DNA of 64,000 bases from Xanthobacter dioxanivorans (GTDB lineage Bacteria; Pseudomonadota; Alphaproteobacteria; Rhizobiales; Xanthobacteraceae). The notes under the pieces are model-generated. The model did not search any database and was not told where the DNA came from. It saw only the letters and a program-made list of their open reading frames with translations. The stretch is from positions 5,560,501 to 5,624,500 of the forward strand of contig NZ_CP063362.1 of the NCBI RefSeq assembly GCF_016807805.1, given 5' to 3'. The position numbers and the translations under genes are program-made. The first letter of the stretch is position 1; the number at the start of each line of letters is the position of its first letter. Shown piece by piece: positions 56,728 to 64,000 of this stretch.

Positions 56728-57378
56728 ATGAGCAAGTTCTTCGCGACCCCCGTGCGGGATGCTTCCGCCGCGCTCCACGATTACTTCGTGCCCGCCAACG
56801 CGCCCTTCTCCTGCGTGGTGAAGAAGGGCCAGTCGGTGCGCATCGTCGACCTGGAAGGCCAGCAGGCGGTGGATACGCTGTTCTACCGCGCCGACGACTT
56901 CATGGAGCGCTACTCCTCGCAGGATACGCTGCGGGTGCAGGGCTCGGCCTATGTGTCCACCGGCACGCGGCTGATCTCGTCCGAAGGCAACGTGATGCTC
57001 ACCGTCACCGCCGACACGAGCGGCCGGCACGATACTTCGGCGGGCGCCTGCTCCTGCGAGGCGAACACGGTGCGCTTCGGCCATCAGGTGAAGTATCTGC
57101 ACGCCTGCCGCGAGAATTTCGTCATGGAGGTGACGAAGCACGGCATGTCGAAGCGGGACATCGTGCCCAACATCAACTTCTTCATGAATGTGCCGGTGGA
57201 GCCCTCGGGCGAACTGGCCATCGTCGACGGCATCTCCGGCCCCGGCGACTATGTGGAGATGCTGGCTGAGATGGACGTGCTCCTCGTCATCTCCAACTGC
57301 CCGCAGATCAACAACCCCTGCAACGGCTTCAACCCGACGCCGATCCAGGTCCTCGTCTTCGCCGGCGAGGAGGGCTGA
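56728..57378 (+). CDS. Urea-carboxylase-associated protein, DUF1989 (probable carboxyguanidine deiminase subunit, UAAP1-like)
   Basis: This 216-residue partner of the preceding gene starts 12 bp after it behind GGGGAGG. The core motifs are VVKKGQSVRIVDLEGQQAVDTLFY, ISSEGNVMLTVTADTSGRHD, CSCEANTVRFGH, KRDIVPNINFFMNVP and VISNCPQINNPCNG. A cluster of Cys and His (AGACSCEA, RHD, SNCPQ) suggests a metal site, as seen in DUF1989 proteins. It ends 3 bp before the carboxylase start. Confidence 0.9.
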   Translation: MSKFFATPVRDASAALHDYFVPANAPFSCVVKKGQSVRIVDLEGQQAVDTLFYRADDFMERYSSQDTLRVQGSAYVSTGTRLISSEGNVMLTVTADTSGRHDTSAGACSCEANTVRFGHQVKYLHACRENFVMEVTKHGMSKRDIVPNINFFMNVPVEPSGELAIVDGISGPGDYVEMLAEMDVLLVISNCPQINNPCNGFNPTPIQVLVFAGEEG

Positions 57379-57381
57379 GCC

Positions 57382-60300
57382 GTGTTCAAAAAAGTTCTCA
57401 TCGCCAATCGCGGCGAGATCGCGCGGCGCGTCATCCGCACGCTGCGCGCCATGAACATCGCTTCGGTCGCCGTCCATTCGGATGCCGACCGCTTCACCCG
57501 CGGCGTGCTGGAGGCGGACGAGGCGGTGCGGCTCGGCCCGGCCCCCGCCGCCGAGAGCTACCTGAACGTCGACGCCGTCATCGAAGCCTGCAAGGCGACG
57601 GGAGCGCAGGCGGTGCATCCCGGCTACGGCTTCCTGTCGGAGAACGTCGCCTTCGCCCAGCGCCTGGCGCAGGAGGGCATCGCCTTCATCGGGCCGAAGC
57701 CGGAGCACCTGAAGGACTTCGGCCTGAAGCACACGGCGCGCGCGCTGGCCAAGGCGAGTGGCGTGCCGCTGCTGCCGGGCACGGACCTGCTGGAGAGCGC
57801 CGAAGCGGCGCTGGCGGCGGCGCAGGCCATCACCTATCCGGTGATGCTGAAGTCCACCGCCGGCGGCGGCGGCATCGGCATGCAGCTCTGCCACACCCCC
57901 GACGAGCTGCGGGACGTGTTCGAGCGTGTCCAGCGCACGGCCCGGGCCTCCTTCGGCGATGCCCGCGTCTATCTGGAGCGGTTCGTCTCGCAAGCCCGCC
58001 ATGTGGAAGTGCAGATCTTCGGCGACGGCAAGGGCAAGGTGGTGGCGCTGGGCGAGCGCGACTGCTCGCTCCAGCGCCGAAACCAGAAGGTGGTGGAGGA
58101 AACCCCGGCCCCCCTCCTCTCCGACGCCGTCCGCGCCCGCCTCCACGCCGCGGCGGTGCAGCTCGGCGAGAGCGTCGCCTACGAGAGCGCCGGCACGGTA
58201 GAGTTCATCTACGACCCGGCGCGCGAGGAATTCTACTTCCTCGAAGTCAACACGCGCCTTCAGGTGGAACATCCCGTCACCGAGGCGGTGTTCGGCATCG
58301 ACCTCGTGGAATGGATGATCCGCCAGGCGGCGGGCGAGGACCCCATATCCGCCGCCGGCCCGCTGACGCCGAAGGGCGCGGCCATGGAGGTGCGCGTCTA
58401 TGCGGAGATCCCGCACGCCAATTTCCAGCCCTCCGCCGGCCTGCTCACGGAAGTGAAATTCCCGGAGTGGGCGCGCATCGACGGCTGGATCGAGACCGGC
58501 ACGGAGGTGACACCCTATTACGATCCCATGCTCGCCAAGGTGATCGTGACCGGCGCCGACCGCCCCGCCACCATCGCCGCGCTCCATGCGGCGCTGGCGC
58601 AGACCTCCATCTGCGGCATCGAGACCAACCTTGCGTATCTGCGCGCCATCGCGGCCTCGGAGCTGCTTGCTTCCGGCAAGGTGGCAACCACCGCGCTCAA
58701 GGACTTCGCGTTCCGCCCGTCGAGCGTGGAGGTGCTCGTTCCCGGCGCTCAGTCGAGCCTGCAGGAGCTGCCGGGGCGGCTCAACCTGTGGCACGTGGGC
58801 GTGCCGCCCTCCGGTCCCATGGACGACTATTCCTTCCGCCGCGCCAACGCGCTGGTGGGCAATGCGGAAACCGCCTGCGCGCTGGAGATGACCGTCAACG
58901 GCCCCACCCTGCGCTTCCACGACGATGCGAGGGTGGCCATCTGCGGCGCCCTGATGCCGGCGACGCTGGACGGCGCGTCCGCCCCGCACGATGCGGCCTT
59001 CAAGGTCGAGGCCGGGCAGGTGCTGGCCATCGGCGCCATTTCCGGGCCGGGGCAGCGGGCCTATCTCGCGGTGAACGGCGCATTCCAGGCGCCGGTGGTG
59101 CTGGGCTCGCGCGCCACCTTCGCGCTGGGACAGTTCGGCGGCCATGCCACCGGCACGCTGAAGGGCGGCGATGCGCTCCACCTCGCCCCGAAGGCGGCGC
59201 GCCCGGCCGTTCCCGCCGGGGTGAACATCCCTCCCGCCCCGCTGACGCGGGAGTGGACCATCGGCGTCGTCTACGGCCCGCACGGCGCGCCCGACTTCTT
59301 CCGGGATGAAGACATCGCCGACCTCTTCGCCGCCACCTACGAGGTGCATTTCAACAGCGCCCGCACCGGCGTGCGCCTCATGGGGCCGACGCCCCGCTGG
59401 GCGCGCACCGATGGCGGCGAGGCGGGGCTCCATCCCTCCAACATCCACGACAACGCCTATGCCATCGGCGCCATCGACTTCACCGGCGACATGCCCATCA
59501 TCCTCGGCCCGGACGGCCCCTCCCTCGGCGGCTTCGTCTGCCCGGCGGTGATCGCCCGCGACGAGCAATGGAAGATGGGGCAGCTCAAGCCCGGCGACAC
59601 CGTGCGCTTCGCGCCCCTCGCTCGGCCGGATGATCCCAGTCCCGAATGCCCTCTCACGCCTGCGGGCGCCCTGCCAACCTCGTCCGGAGGGAGCGCGACC
59701 GGTTTGCCCTCTCCCCTCGCGGGAGAGGGTGCCGAGCGGAGCGAGGCGGGTGAGGGGGCTGGCGACGTTCGTCCGGATGGTTTCCGGTCTCTTCCGCCGG
59801 CGCCCCCCCTCACCCCCGCCCCCTCTCCCGCGAGGGGAGAGGGGAGGCCCGCACCGGCGGCGATGGTCACAGACAGCCCGGTCGTGGGAGAGGGAGCCCC
59901 GCGCGGCGCTCCCTCGCGGCGAAGCATCGACCCCGGCTCCCCCATCCTCGCCCGGCGCGAAGATGGACCGGTGCGCGTGGTCTACCGCCGGCAAGGCGAC
60001 GACAATCTGCTGGTCGAGTTCGGCGACATGCATCTCGACATCGCCCTGCGCCTGCGCGCCCATCTTATGGCGCAGGCGGTGCAAGAGGCACGCCTGCCGG
60101 GGATCATCGACCTCACCCCCGGCATCCGCTCGCTGCAGATCCACTATGACGGCGCGGCGATGCCTCGCGCCAACCTGCTCGACGCCCTGGCCGAGATCGA
60201 GAGCGGCCTGCCCCGCGCCGAGGACGTGGTGGTGCCGAGCCGCGTCGTCCACCTGCCGCTCTCCTGGAACGACCCGCAGGCCGAGCTGGCCATGCGCAAG

Positions 60301-61182
60301 TACCAGGAGCTGGTGCGGCCGAACGCGCCGTGGTGCCCGTCCAACATCGAGTTCATCCGCCGCATCAACGGGCTTCCCGACGAGCAGGCAGTGAAGGACA
60401 TCATCTTCGGCGCCAGCTACCAGGTGCTCGGCCTCGGCGACGTCTATCTCGGCGCGCCGGTGGCCACCCCCATCGACCCGCGCCACCGCCTCGTGACCAC
60501 CAAGTATAATCCGGCCCGCACCTGGACGCCGGAGAACGCGGTGGGCATCGGCGGCGCCTACATGTGCATCTATGGCATGGAGGGGCCGGGCGGCTACCAG
60601 CTCTTCGGCCGCACCATCCAGATGTGGAACACGTGGCGGAGCACGCCGGAATTCCGCGACACCCCCTGGCTGCTGCGCTTCTTCGATGAGATCCGCTTCT
60701 TTCCGGTCTCCCATGCGGAGCTGACGGAGGCCCGCGCCGCCTTCCCGCACGGGGCCTATCCCGTGCGCATCGAGGAAGGCCGCTTCTCCTATGCGGAGTA
60801 TGCGGCCGGTCTTGCGGCCAACGCCGCCGAGATCACCGCCGGCAAGGCCCGCCAGCAGGCGGCGTTCGAGGCCGAGCGCGCCCGCTGGAAGGCGGAGGGG
60901 CTCGACAGCTTCGTGGTGGAGGACGGCGCCGGGCCGTTCAGCGAAGGCGAGATGCCGGAGGGCTGCTTCGGCGTGTCGGCCAACGTGCCGGGCAACGTCT
61001 GGAAGGTGCTGGTGGAAGCGGAGGCGATGGTCGCCGCCGGCGACACCATCGCCATCATCGAATCCATGAAGATGGAGATCTCCATCACCGCCCACGCCTC
61101 CGGACGGGTGCGGGAAATCCGCGCCGCGCCCGGCCGCACCATCCGTTCCGGCGACATCGTCGCCGTGCTCGAAGCCTTGTGA
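57382..61182 (+). CDS. Urea/guanidine carboxylase (biotin-dependent) with an internal repeat insertion
   Basis: This 1266-residue enzyme starts at GTG (57382). Domains in order: biotin carboxylase 1-445 (ANRGEIARRVIRTLRAM, HPGYGFLSEN, FLEVNTRLQVEHPVTE), AHS2/KipA-like about 453-750 (GVPPSGPMDDYSFRRANALV), AHS1/KipI-like from about 865 (DNLLVEFGDMHLDIALRL), and a biotin carrier domain with ESMKM, biotinylated lysine 1230. It is longer than typical urea carboxylases (about 1200) because residues about 753-868 are a Pro/Ala/Gly/Glu-rich stretch. It uses ATP and bicarbonate to carboxylate urea or, given the riboswitch and DUF1989 genes, guanidine. Confidence 0.93.
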   Translation: MFKKVLIANRGEIARRVIRTLRAMNIASVAVHSDADRFTRGVLEADEAVRLGPAPAAESYLNVDAVIEACKATGAQAVHPGYGFLSENVAFAQRLAQEGIAFIGPKPEHLKDFGLKHTARALAKASGVPLLPGTDLLESAEAALAAAQAITYPVMLKSTAGGGGIGMQLCHTPDELRDVFERVQRTARASFGDARVYLERFVSQARHVEVQIFGDGKGKVVALGERDCSLQRRNQKVVEETPAPLLSDAVRARLHAAAVQLGESVAYESAGTVEFIYDPAREEFYFLEVNTRLQVEHPVTEAVFGIDLVEWMIRQAAGEDPISAAGPLTPKGAAMEVRVYAEIPHANFQPSAGLLTEVKFPEWARIDGWIETGTEVTPYYDPMLAKVIVTGADRPATIAALHAALAQTSICGIETNLAYLRAIAASELLASGKVATTALKDFAFRPSSVEVLVPGAQSSLQELPGRLNLWHVGVPPSGPMDDYSFRRANALVGNAETACALEMTVNGPTLRFHDDARVAICGALMPATLDGASAPHDAAFKVEAGQVLAIGAISGPGQRAYLAVNGAFQAPVVLGSRATFALGQFGGHATGTLKGGDALHLAPKAARPAVPAGVNIPPAPLTREWTIGVVYGPHGAPDFFRDEDIADLFAATYEVHFNSARTGVRLMGPTPRWARTDGGEAGLHPSNIHDNAYAIGAIDFTGDMPIILGPDGPSLGGFVCPAVIARDEQWKMGQLKPGDTVRFAPLARPDDPSPECPLTPAGALPTSSGGSATGLPSPLAGEGAERSEAGEGAGDVRPDGFRSLPPAPPLTPAPSPARGEGRPAPAAMVTDSPVVGEGAPRGAPSRRSIDPGSPILARREDGPVRVVYRRQGDDNLLVEFGDMHLDIALRLRAHLMAQAVQEARLPGIIDLTPGIRSLQIHYDGAAMPRANLLDALAEIESGLPRAEDVVVPSRVVHLPLSWNDPQAELAMRKYQELVRPNAPWCPSNIEFIRRINGLPDEQAVKDIIFGASYQVLGLGDVYLGAPVATPIDPRHRLVTTKYNPARTWTPENAVGIGGAYMCIYGMEGPGGYQLFGRTIQMWNTWRSTPEFRDTPWLLRFFDEIRFFPVSHAELTEARAAFPHGAYPVRIEEGRFSYAEYAAGLAANAAEITAGKARQQAAFEAERARWKAEGLDSFVVEDGAGPFSEGEMPEGCFGVSANVPGNVWKVLVEAEAMVAAGDTIAIIESMKMEISITAHASGRVREIRAAPGRTIRSGDIVAVLEAL
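59706..59854. repeat. Inverted pair of palindromic repeats inside the carboxylase gene
   Basis: The left copy (59706-59758) contains CCCTCTCCCCTCGCGGGAGA, then GCCGAGCGGAGCGAGGCGGG and TGAGGGGG. The right copy (59803-59854) is its approximate reverse complement (CCCCCTCACCCCCGCCCCCT, then CTCCCGCGAGGGGAGAGGGG). Each copy is itself a hairpin. In frame they encode SPLAGEGAERSEAGEG and LTPAPSPARGEG, peptide forms well known from repeats that sit between genes in Rhizobiales. The repeat falls between the AHS2 and AHS1 domains and keeps the frame. Confidence 0.8.
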
Positions 61183-61204
61183 AGACAGCGTGGTGAGGAA
61201 TCCC

Positions 61205-61651
61205 ATGGCGAACGATCTGCCGCTCAGCGCTTATCGCTCCTCGACGGCCCCGCTTCCCGACGCGGTGCCCATCGCGGTGGTGGGGGCTCACCTCACCGGC
61301 ATGCCGCTGAATGCCGAGCTCACGCAGGCTGGCGGCGTGCTGGTGAAACGCTGCCGCACGGCGCCGGACTACCGCCTGTTCGTGCTGCCGGACACCACGC
61401 CCCAGAAGCCGGGCGTGGTGCGCGAGCCCGGCTTTGCCGGGCCGGGGCTGGAGGTGGAGGTGTGGGCGCTGGAGCCGGCCGCCTTCGGCCGCTTCGTCGC
61501 CCGCATCCCGGCGCCGCTGGGCATCGGCAAGCTCAGGCTGGAGGACGGCAGCGAGGTGCCGGGTTTCCTGTGCGAGGCCCATGCGGTGGAGCGGGCGCAG
61601 GAGATCACGGCGCTGGGCGGCTGGCGCGCCTATGTGGCCGGGCGGGGGTAG
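61205..61651 (+). CDS. Stand-alone C-terminal domain of allophanate hydrolase
   Basis: This 148-residue protein starts at 61205 behind GTGAGGAA. From about residue 22 it matches the C-terminal domain of AtzF: IAVVGAHLTGMPLNAELTQAGG, RTAPDYRLFVLPD, KPGVVREPG, EVEVWALEPAAFGRFVARIPAPLGIG, GFLCEAHAV. In full AtzF (about 600 residues) this domain follows an amidase domain; it decarboxylates N-carboxycarbamate to help release ammonia. The amidase domain is absent here: the gene begins 22 bp after the carboxylase. The amidase must be encoded elsewhere or be replaced by another enzyme. Confidence 0.88.
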   Translation: MANDLPLSAYRSSTAPLPDAVPIAVVGAHLTGMPLNAELTQAGGVLVKRCRTAPDYRLFVLPDTTPQKPGVVREPGFAGPGLEVEVWALEPAAFGRFVARIPAPLGIGKLRLEDGSEVPGFLCEAHAVERAQEITALGGWRAYVAGRG

Positions 61652-61691
61652 GTCGTTCAGCCCGCACCAAACCACCGTCATCCTCGCAAAA

Positions 61692-61811
61692 TCCGCCGTC
61701 ATCCCCCGGCTTGTCCGGGGCATGACGGCGGATGGAAGCGGCGCCATCGGCAAATCCTTGCGCCGTGTCCCGGCTCTCCTTCCGCTGACGCCCTCGTCAG
61801 CCGGGACACGG
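61692..61811. repeat. Two palindromic repeats between the guanidine operon and the cobalamin riboswitch
   Basis: TCCGCCGTCAT pairs with ATGACGGCGGA, with a CCCCGG/CCGGGG inner stem, at 61692-61732. This strong hairpin 40 bp after the operon may stop or protect transcripts. The second, 61763-61811, has perfect 13-bp arms CCGTGTCCCGGCT and AGCCGGGACACGG around the core CTCCTTCCGCTGACGC, and matches the element at 54136-54174. Confidence 0.7.
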
Positions 61812-61865
61812 TGGCGACGCGCCCCATTTGACATTCCCCCCCGCCCTGCCTTTAGTGGCCGGGTC

Positions 61866-62054
61866 GAAGGTCCCGTGCTGCACCACGGGCGCAAAAGGGA
61901 ATGCGGTGCGGAAGGCCGGGGCACGCGTGCTTTGAGCTTCCAATGCCGTGGCTGCCCCCGCAACTGTAAGCGGTGAGCCCCTGCCAGACGCCACTGGAGT
62001 GATCCGGGAAGGCGGCGGGGGCGCGGAACCGCGAGCCAGGAGACCTGCCTTCGA
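61866..62054 (+). ncRNA. Cobalamin (adenosylcobalamin) riboswitch
   Basis: The conserved elements are in order: the P1/P2 region ending AAAAGGGAATGCGGTGCGGA, GCCGTGGCTGCCCCCGCAAC (with CTGTAAGCGG, the receptor core), GCCACTGG, GGGAAGGCGGCG, and the B12-box-like GCGAGCCAGGAGACCTGCC ending near 62050. It sits 153 bp before DUF1636. High cobalamin should turn off the downstream cobalt and cobalamin genes. Confidence 0.93.
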
Positions 62055-62206
62055 CAAGGTCCGCGCCGGGCGGGGTGCTCCGGTTCTGCGTCCCTTTGAA
62101 GCCCGCGCCTGCGGGCATTGCGCGCACCTTGGGATGTCGACGGGTGGAGCGCAGCGACCTTCCGGACCTTTCGGGCGATGCCGGCGCGGCTGAGGCAACC
62201 GCGCCG

Positions 62207-62623
62207 ATGACGACCCCCGAAACCGACGCGCCCGCCAGCGCATCCGCGCGCCGCGACCCGCCGGCCGTCACCCTCTTCGTCTGCACCACCTGCCGCAGCG
62301 CCCCGGACGGAGCGTTGCCCGCCGACGGCGTGGCCCTCGTCGAAGCCACAACCGCCCTGACGGCGCCCCCCGGCATCGTGGTGAAGGGCGTGCGCTGCCT
62401 CGCCAACTGCAAGCGCGCGCTGTCCGCCGCCATGGTCCGCCGCGACGGCTGGACCTATGTGTTCGGCGACCTCACCGCCGATGCCGCCGCCGACCTGATG
62501 GAAGGCGCCCGGCTCCTCGCCGAGGCCCCGGACGGCCTCATGCCCTGGCGCGGCCGCCCCGAAAGCCTGAAGCGCGGCATGGTCGCGCGCATCCCGCCCC
62601 TTTCCCTCCCCGAGGAGCCCTGA
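62207..62623 (+). CDS. DUF1636 metal-binding (thioredoxin-like ferredoxin) protein
   Basis: This 138-residue protein starts at the ATG at 62207. The DUF1636 core has TLFVCTTCRSAPDG and GVRCLANCKRALSAAM, giving a CxxC...CxxxC set compatible with a 2Fe-2S cluster, then WTYVFGDL and the C-terminal PWRGRPESLKRGMVARIPP. It is found in cobalamin loci beside cobW and cobN. Its stop and the cobW start overlap by one base (TGATG). Confidence 0.88.
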   Translation: MTTPETDAPASASARRDPPAVTLFVCTTCRSAPDGALPADGVALVEATTALTAPPGIVVKGVRCLANCKRALSAAMVRRDGWTYVFGDLTADAAADLMEGARLLAEAPDGLMPWRGRPESLKRGMVARIPPLSLPEEP

Positions 62624-63657
62624 TGACCTCGCTCGCCCGCGTCCCCTGCACCATCGTCACCGGCTTCCTCGGCGCCGGGAAGACCACGCTCATCCGCCAT
62701 GTGCTGGAGAATGCCGGCGGCAAGCGCCTCGCGGTGATCGTCAACGAGTTCGGCGACGTGGGCATCGACGGCGAGATCCTGAAGGGCTGCGGCATCGAGA
62801 GCTGCGCCGAGGACACCATCGTCGAGCTCGCCAACGGCTGCCTGTGCTGCACCGTGGCCGACGACTTCGTGCCGGCGCTCGACCAGATCCTCGCCTTGAC
62901 CCCGCGAGTGGACCATATCCTCATCGAGACCAGCGGCCTCGCGCTGCCCAAGCCCCTGGTGCAGGCCTTCCAGTGGCCGGCCATCAAGGGCCGGGTGACG
63001 GTGGACGGCGTGGTGGCGGTGGTGGACGGGCCGGCTCTGGCGGAAGGGCGCGTCGCGCCGGACCTCGCGGCGCTGGCCGCCCAGCGGGCGGACGATGCCA
63101 GCCTCGACCATGACGACCCGGTGGAAGAGGTGTTCGAGGACCAGATCGCCTGCGCCGACCTCGTCATCCTCTCCAAGAGCGACCTGCTCGACGCCGCCGG
63201 CTTCGCCGCCGCCGAGACGGCGGTGGCCGGCAGCCTGCCGGCGGCGGTGAAGCTGGTGCGCGCCTCCGGCGGCAAGGTCGACCTCGCCGTGCTGCTGGGC
63301 CTCGGCATGGGCGCGGAAGACCGGATCGACGCCCGCCGCACCCACCATGACGACGAGGAAGACCACGACCACGACGAGTTCGAGAGCATCGTGCTCGCCT
63401 TGCCCGAGATCACCGACCCGGCCGCCCTGGCCGCGCGCGTGGTCGCGGCGGCCGGCACCCCGGACGTGCTGCGGGTGAAGGGCTTCGCGGCCGTGGCAGG
63501 CAAGCCCATGCGCCTGCTGGTGCAGGGCGTCGGCCCGCGGGTGTCGCACCATTTCGACCGGCCTTGGGGCGCGGGCGAGGCGCGCAGCGGCGCGCTGGTG
63601 GTGATCGGCCTCAAGGGCTTCGACCGCGCGGCGGTGGAGCAGGCGATCCTCGGCTGA
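62623..63657 (+). CDS. cobW: Cobalamin biosynthesis GTPase CobW
   Basis: This 344-residue GTP-dependent metallochaperone has the P-loop GFLGAGKTTL at residues 11-20, the metal-binding CxCC in NGCLCCTV, ILIETSGLALPKPL for the switch region, ILSKSDLLD (guanine specificity), and a His/Asp-rich stretch DDEEDHDHDEFES. It is thought to deliver Co2+ to the CobNST chelatase. The gene is followed 15 bp later by cobN, its predicted client. Confidence 0.94.
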   Translation: MTSLARVPCTIVTGFLGAGKTTLIRHVLENAGGKRLAVIVNEFGDVGIDGEILKGCGIESCAEDTIVELANGCLCCTVADDFVPALDQILALTPRVDHILIETSGLALPKPLVQAFQWPAIKGRVTVDGVVAVVDGPALAEGRVAPDLAALAAQRADDASLDHDDPVEEVFEDQIACADLVILSKSDLLDAAGFAAAETAVAGSLPAAVKLVRASGGKVDLAVLLGLGMGAEDRIDARRTHHDDEEDHDHDEFESIVLALPEITDPAALAARVVAAAGTPDVLRVKGFAAVAGKPMRLLVQGVGPRVSHHFDRPWGAGEARSGALVVIGLKGFDRAAVEQAILG

Positions 63658-63672
63658 GGCGATAAGCACCCC

Positions 63673-64000
63673 ATGCACATCCTCGCCACCACATCGACGA
63701 CGCTGGAGGACCTGGCCGAGCCGGTCGACCTTGCCCAGCCGCCCGGCGACATGGTGGCGCTCTCCTTCGCCGACAGCGACCTTCTGGCCCTCTCCGCCGC
63801 GTGGCGGGCGCGGCGCGACGACCTGCCCAGCCTGCGCCTCGCGCGGCTGAAGGACCTGCGCCATCCCATGTCGGTGGATTTGTGGGTGGAGAAGGTGGCC
63901 AGCCGGGCCAAGGTGGTGCTGGTGCGCCAGCTCGGCGGGCTCGACTGGTGGCGCTATGGCGCCGAGCGGCTCGCGGCCATGGCCCGCATGCGCGGCATCG
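63673..64000 (+). CDS. cobN: Cobaltochelatase subunit CobN, N-terminal part (cut by window edge)
   Basis: The first 109 residues are present: MHILATTSTTLEDLAEPVDL, then VALSFADSDLLALSAAWRAR and AKVVLVRQLGGLDWWRYGAE. This is the CobN start. CobN, of about 1100-1300 residues, is the large subunit of the ATP-dependent aerobic cobaltochelatase that inserts cobalt into hydrogenobyrinic acid a,c-diamide. It marks the aerobic cobalamin pathway and shares the riboswitch-controlled operon. Confidence 0.93.
   Translation, partial: MHILATTSTTLEDLAEPVDLAQPPGDMVALSFADSDLLALSAAWRARRDDLPSLRLARLKDLRHPMSVDLWVEKVASRAKVVLVRQLGGLDWWRYGAERLAAMARMRGI

Noticed and set aside
57382..61182. Calling the carboxylase plain urea carboxylase on homology alone
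   Set aside because: The guanidine-I riboswitch and two DUF1989 genes point to guanidine. The substrate-deciding residues were not verified, so both names are kept.
55699..61206. Very long open frame on the minus strand (1835 codons) opposite the carboxylase operon
   Set aside because: It is a shadow of the plus-strand genes, caused by high GC. It is His/Gly/Arg-rich without any domain, and the plus strand has clear conserved enzymes.
1..64000. CRISPR arrays, insertion sequences, integrases, tRNA or rRNA genes
   Set aside because: No regular spacer-repeat array, transposase, integrase or tRNA-like cloverleaf was recognised by eye; only dispersed palindromic repeats were seen.

Overview
This is GC-rich DNA with alphaproteobacterial (Rhizobiales) gene content. 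The markers are DUF2948, hisD, UPF0262 and a small phosphatase in order, together with DUF1491, DUF5330, an alphaproteobacterial-type malic enzyme and CtrA-like TTAA-N7-TTAA sites. The overall flavour suggests Xanthobacteraceae (Xanthobacter, Azorhizobium or Ancylobacter relatives). That placement is inference; no 16S gene or tRNA was seen.

Positions 1-14,100 form an uptake and amide-catabolism region. On the minus strand lie an SsuA/THI5-type ABC transporter (substrate-binding protein cut by the window edge), a LysR regulator, an amidase, a cyclase-family hydrolase and a complete branched-chain-amino-acid-type transporter (livF, fused livMG, livH, livK). A divergent LysR gene with a perfect T-N11-A palindrome in front of it leads a plus-strand amidohydrolase and a second amidase. 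Together they look like a pathway for import and stepwise hydrolysis of an unidentified amide or cyclic amide.

Positions 14,280-21,820 hold an AraC regulator, then an HxlR regulator divergent from a compact run: YcaC-like hydrolase, exported alpha/beta hydrolase, XapX protein, exported amidohydrolase with a Cys/His-rich tail, DoxX protein and MFS exporter. The joint function is unknown.

Positions 22,110-41,000 are mostly housekeeping and signalling: two GGDEF-EAL proteins, a histidine kinase operon with CtrA-like sites nearby, malic enzyme, aspS (with a one-base frameshift in a homopolymer), RNase D, SufE and several hypothetical membrane proteins. Positions 40,763-43,185 hold a GntR-type regulator with two winged helices, divergent from an Ldh_2-type dehydrogenase, with a perfect operator-like palindrome between them. 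Positions 43,482-48,349 carry the conserved hisD block, interrupted by a GGDEF-EAL gene. Hydrolases and an AI-2E family permease follow.

Positions 52,680-61,651 are the best-defined system: a sigma-54 promoter, a guanidine-I (ykkC) riboswitch, an ABC transporter, two DUF1989 proteins, a carboxylase of the urea/guanidine type and a stand-alone C-terminal domain of allophanate hydrolase. This predicts nitrogen-controlled, guanidine-induced use of guanidine as a nitrogen source. The amidase half of allophanate hydrolase is missing from the locus, and the carboxylase carries an in-frame palindromic repeat insertion. The window ends with a cobalamin riboswitch controlling DUF1636, cobW and cobN (cut by the edge).
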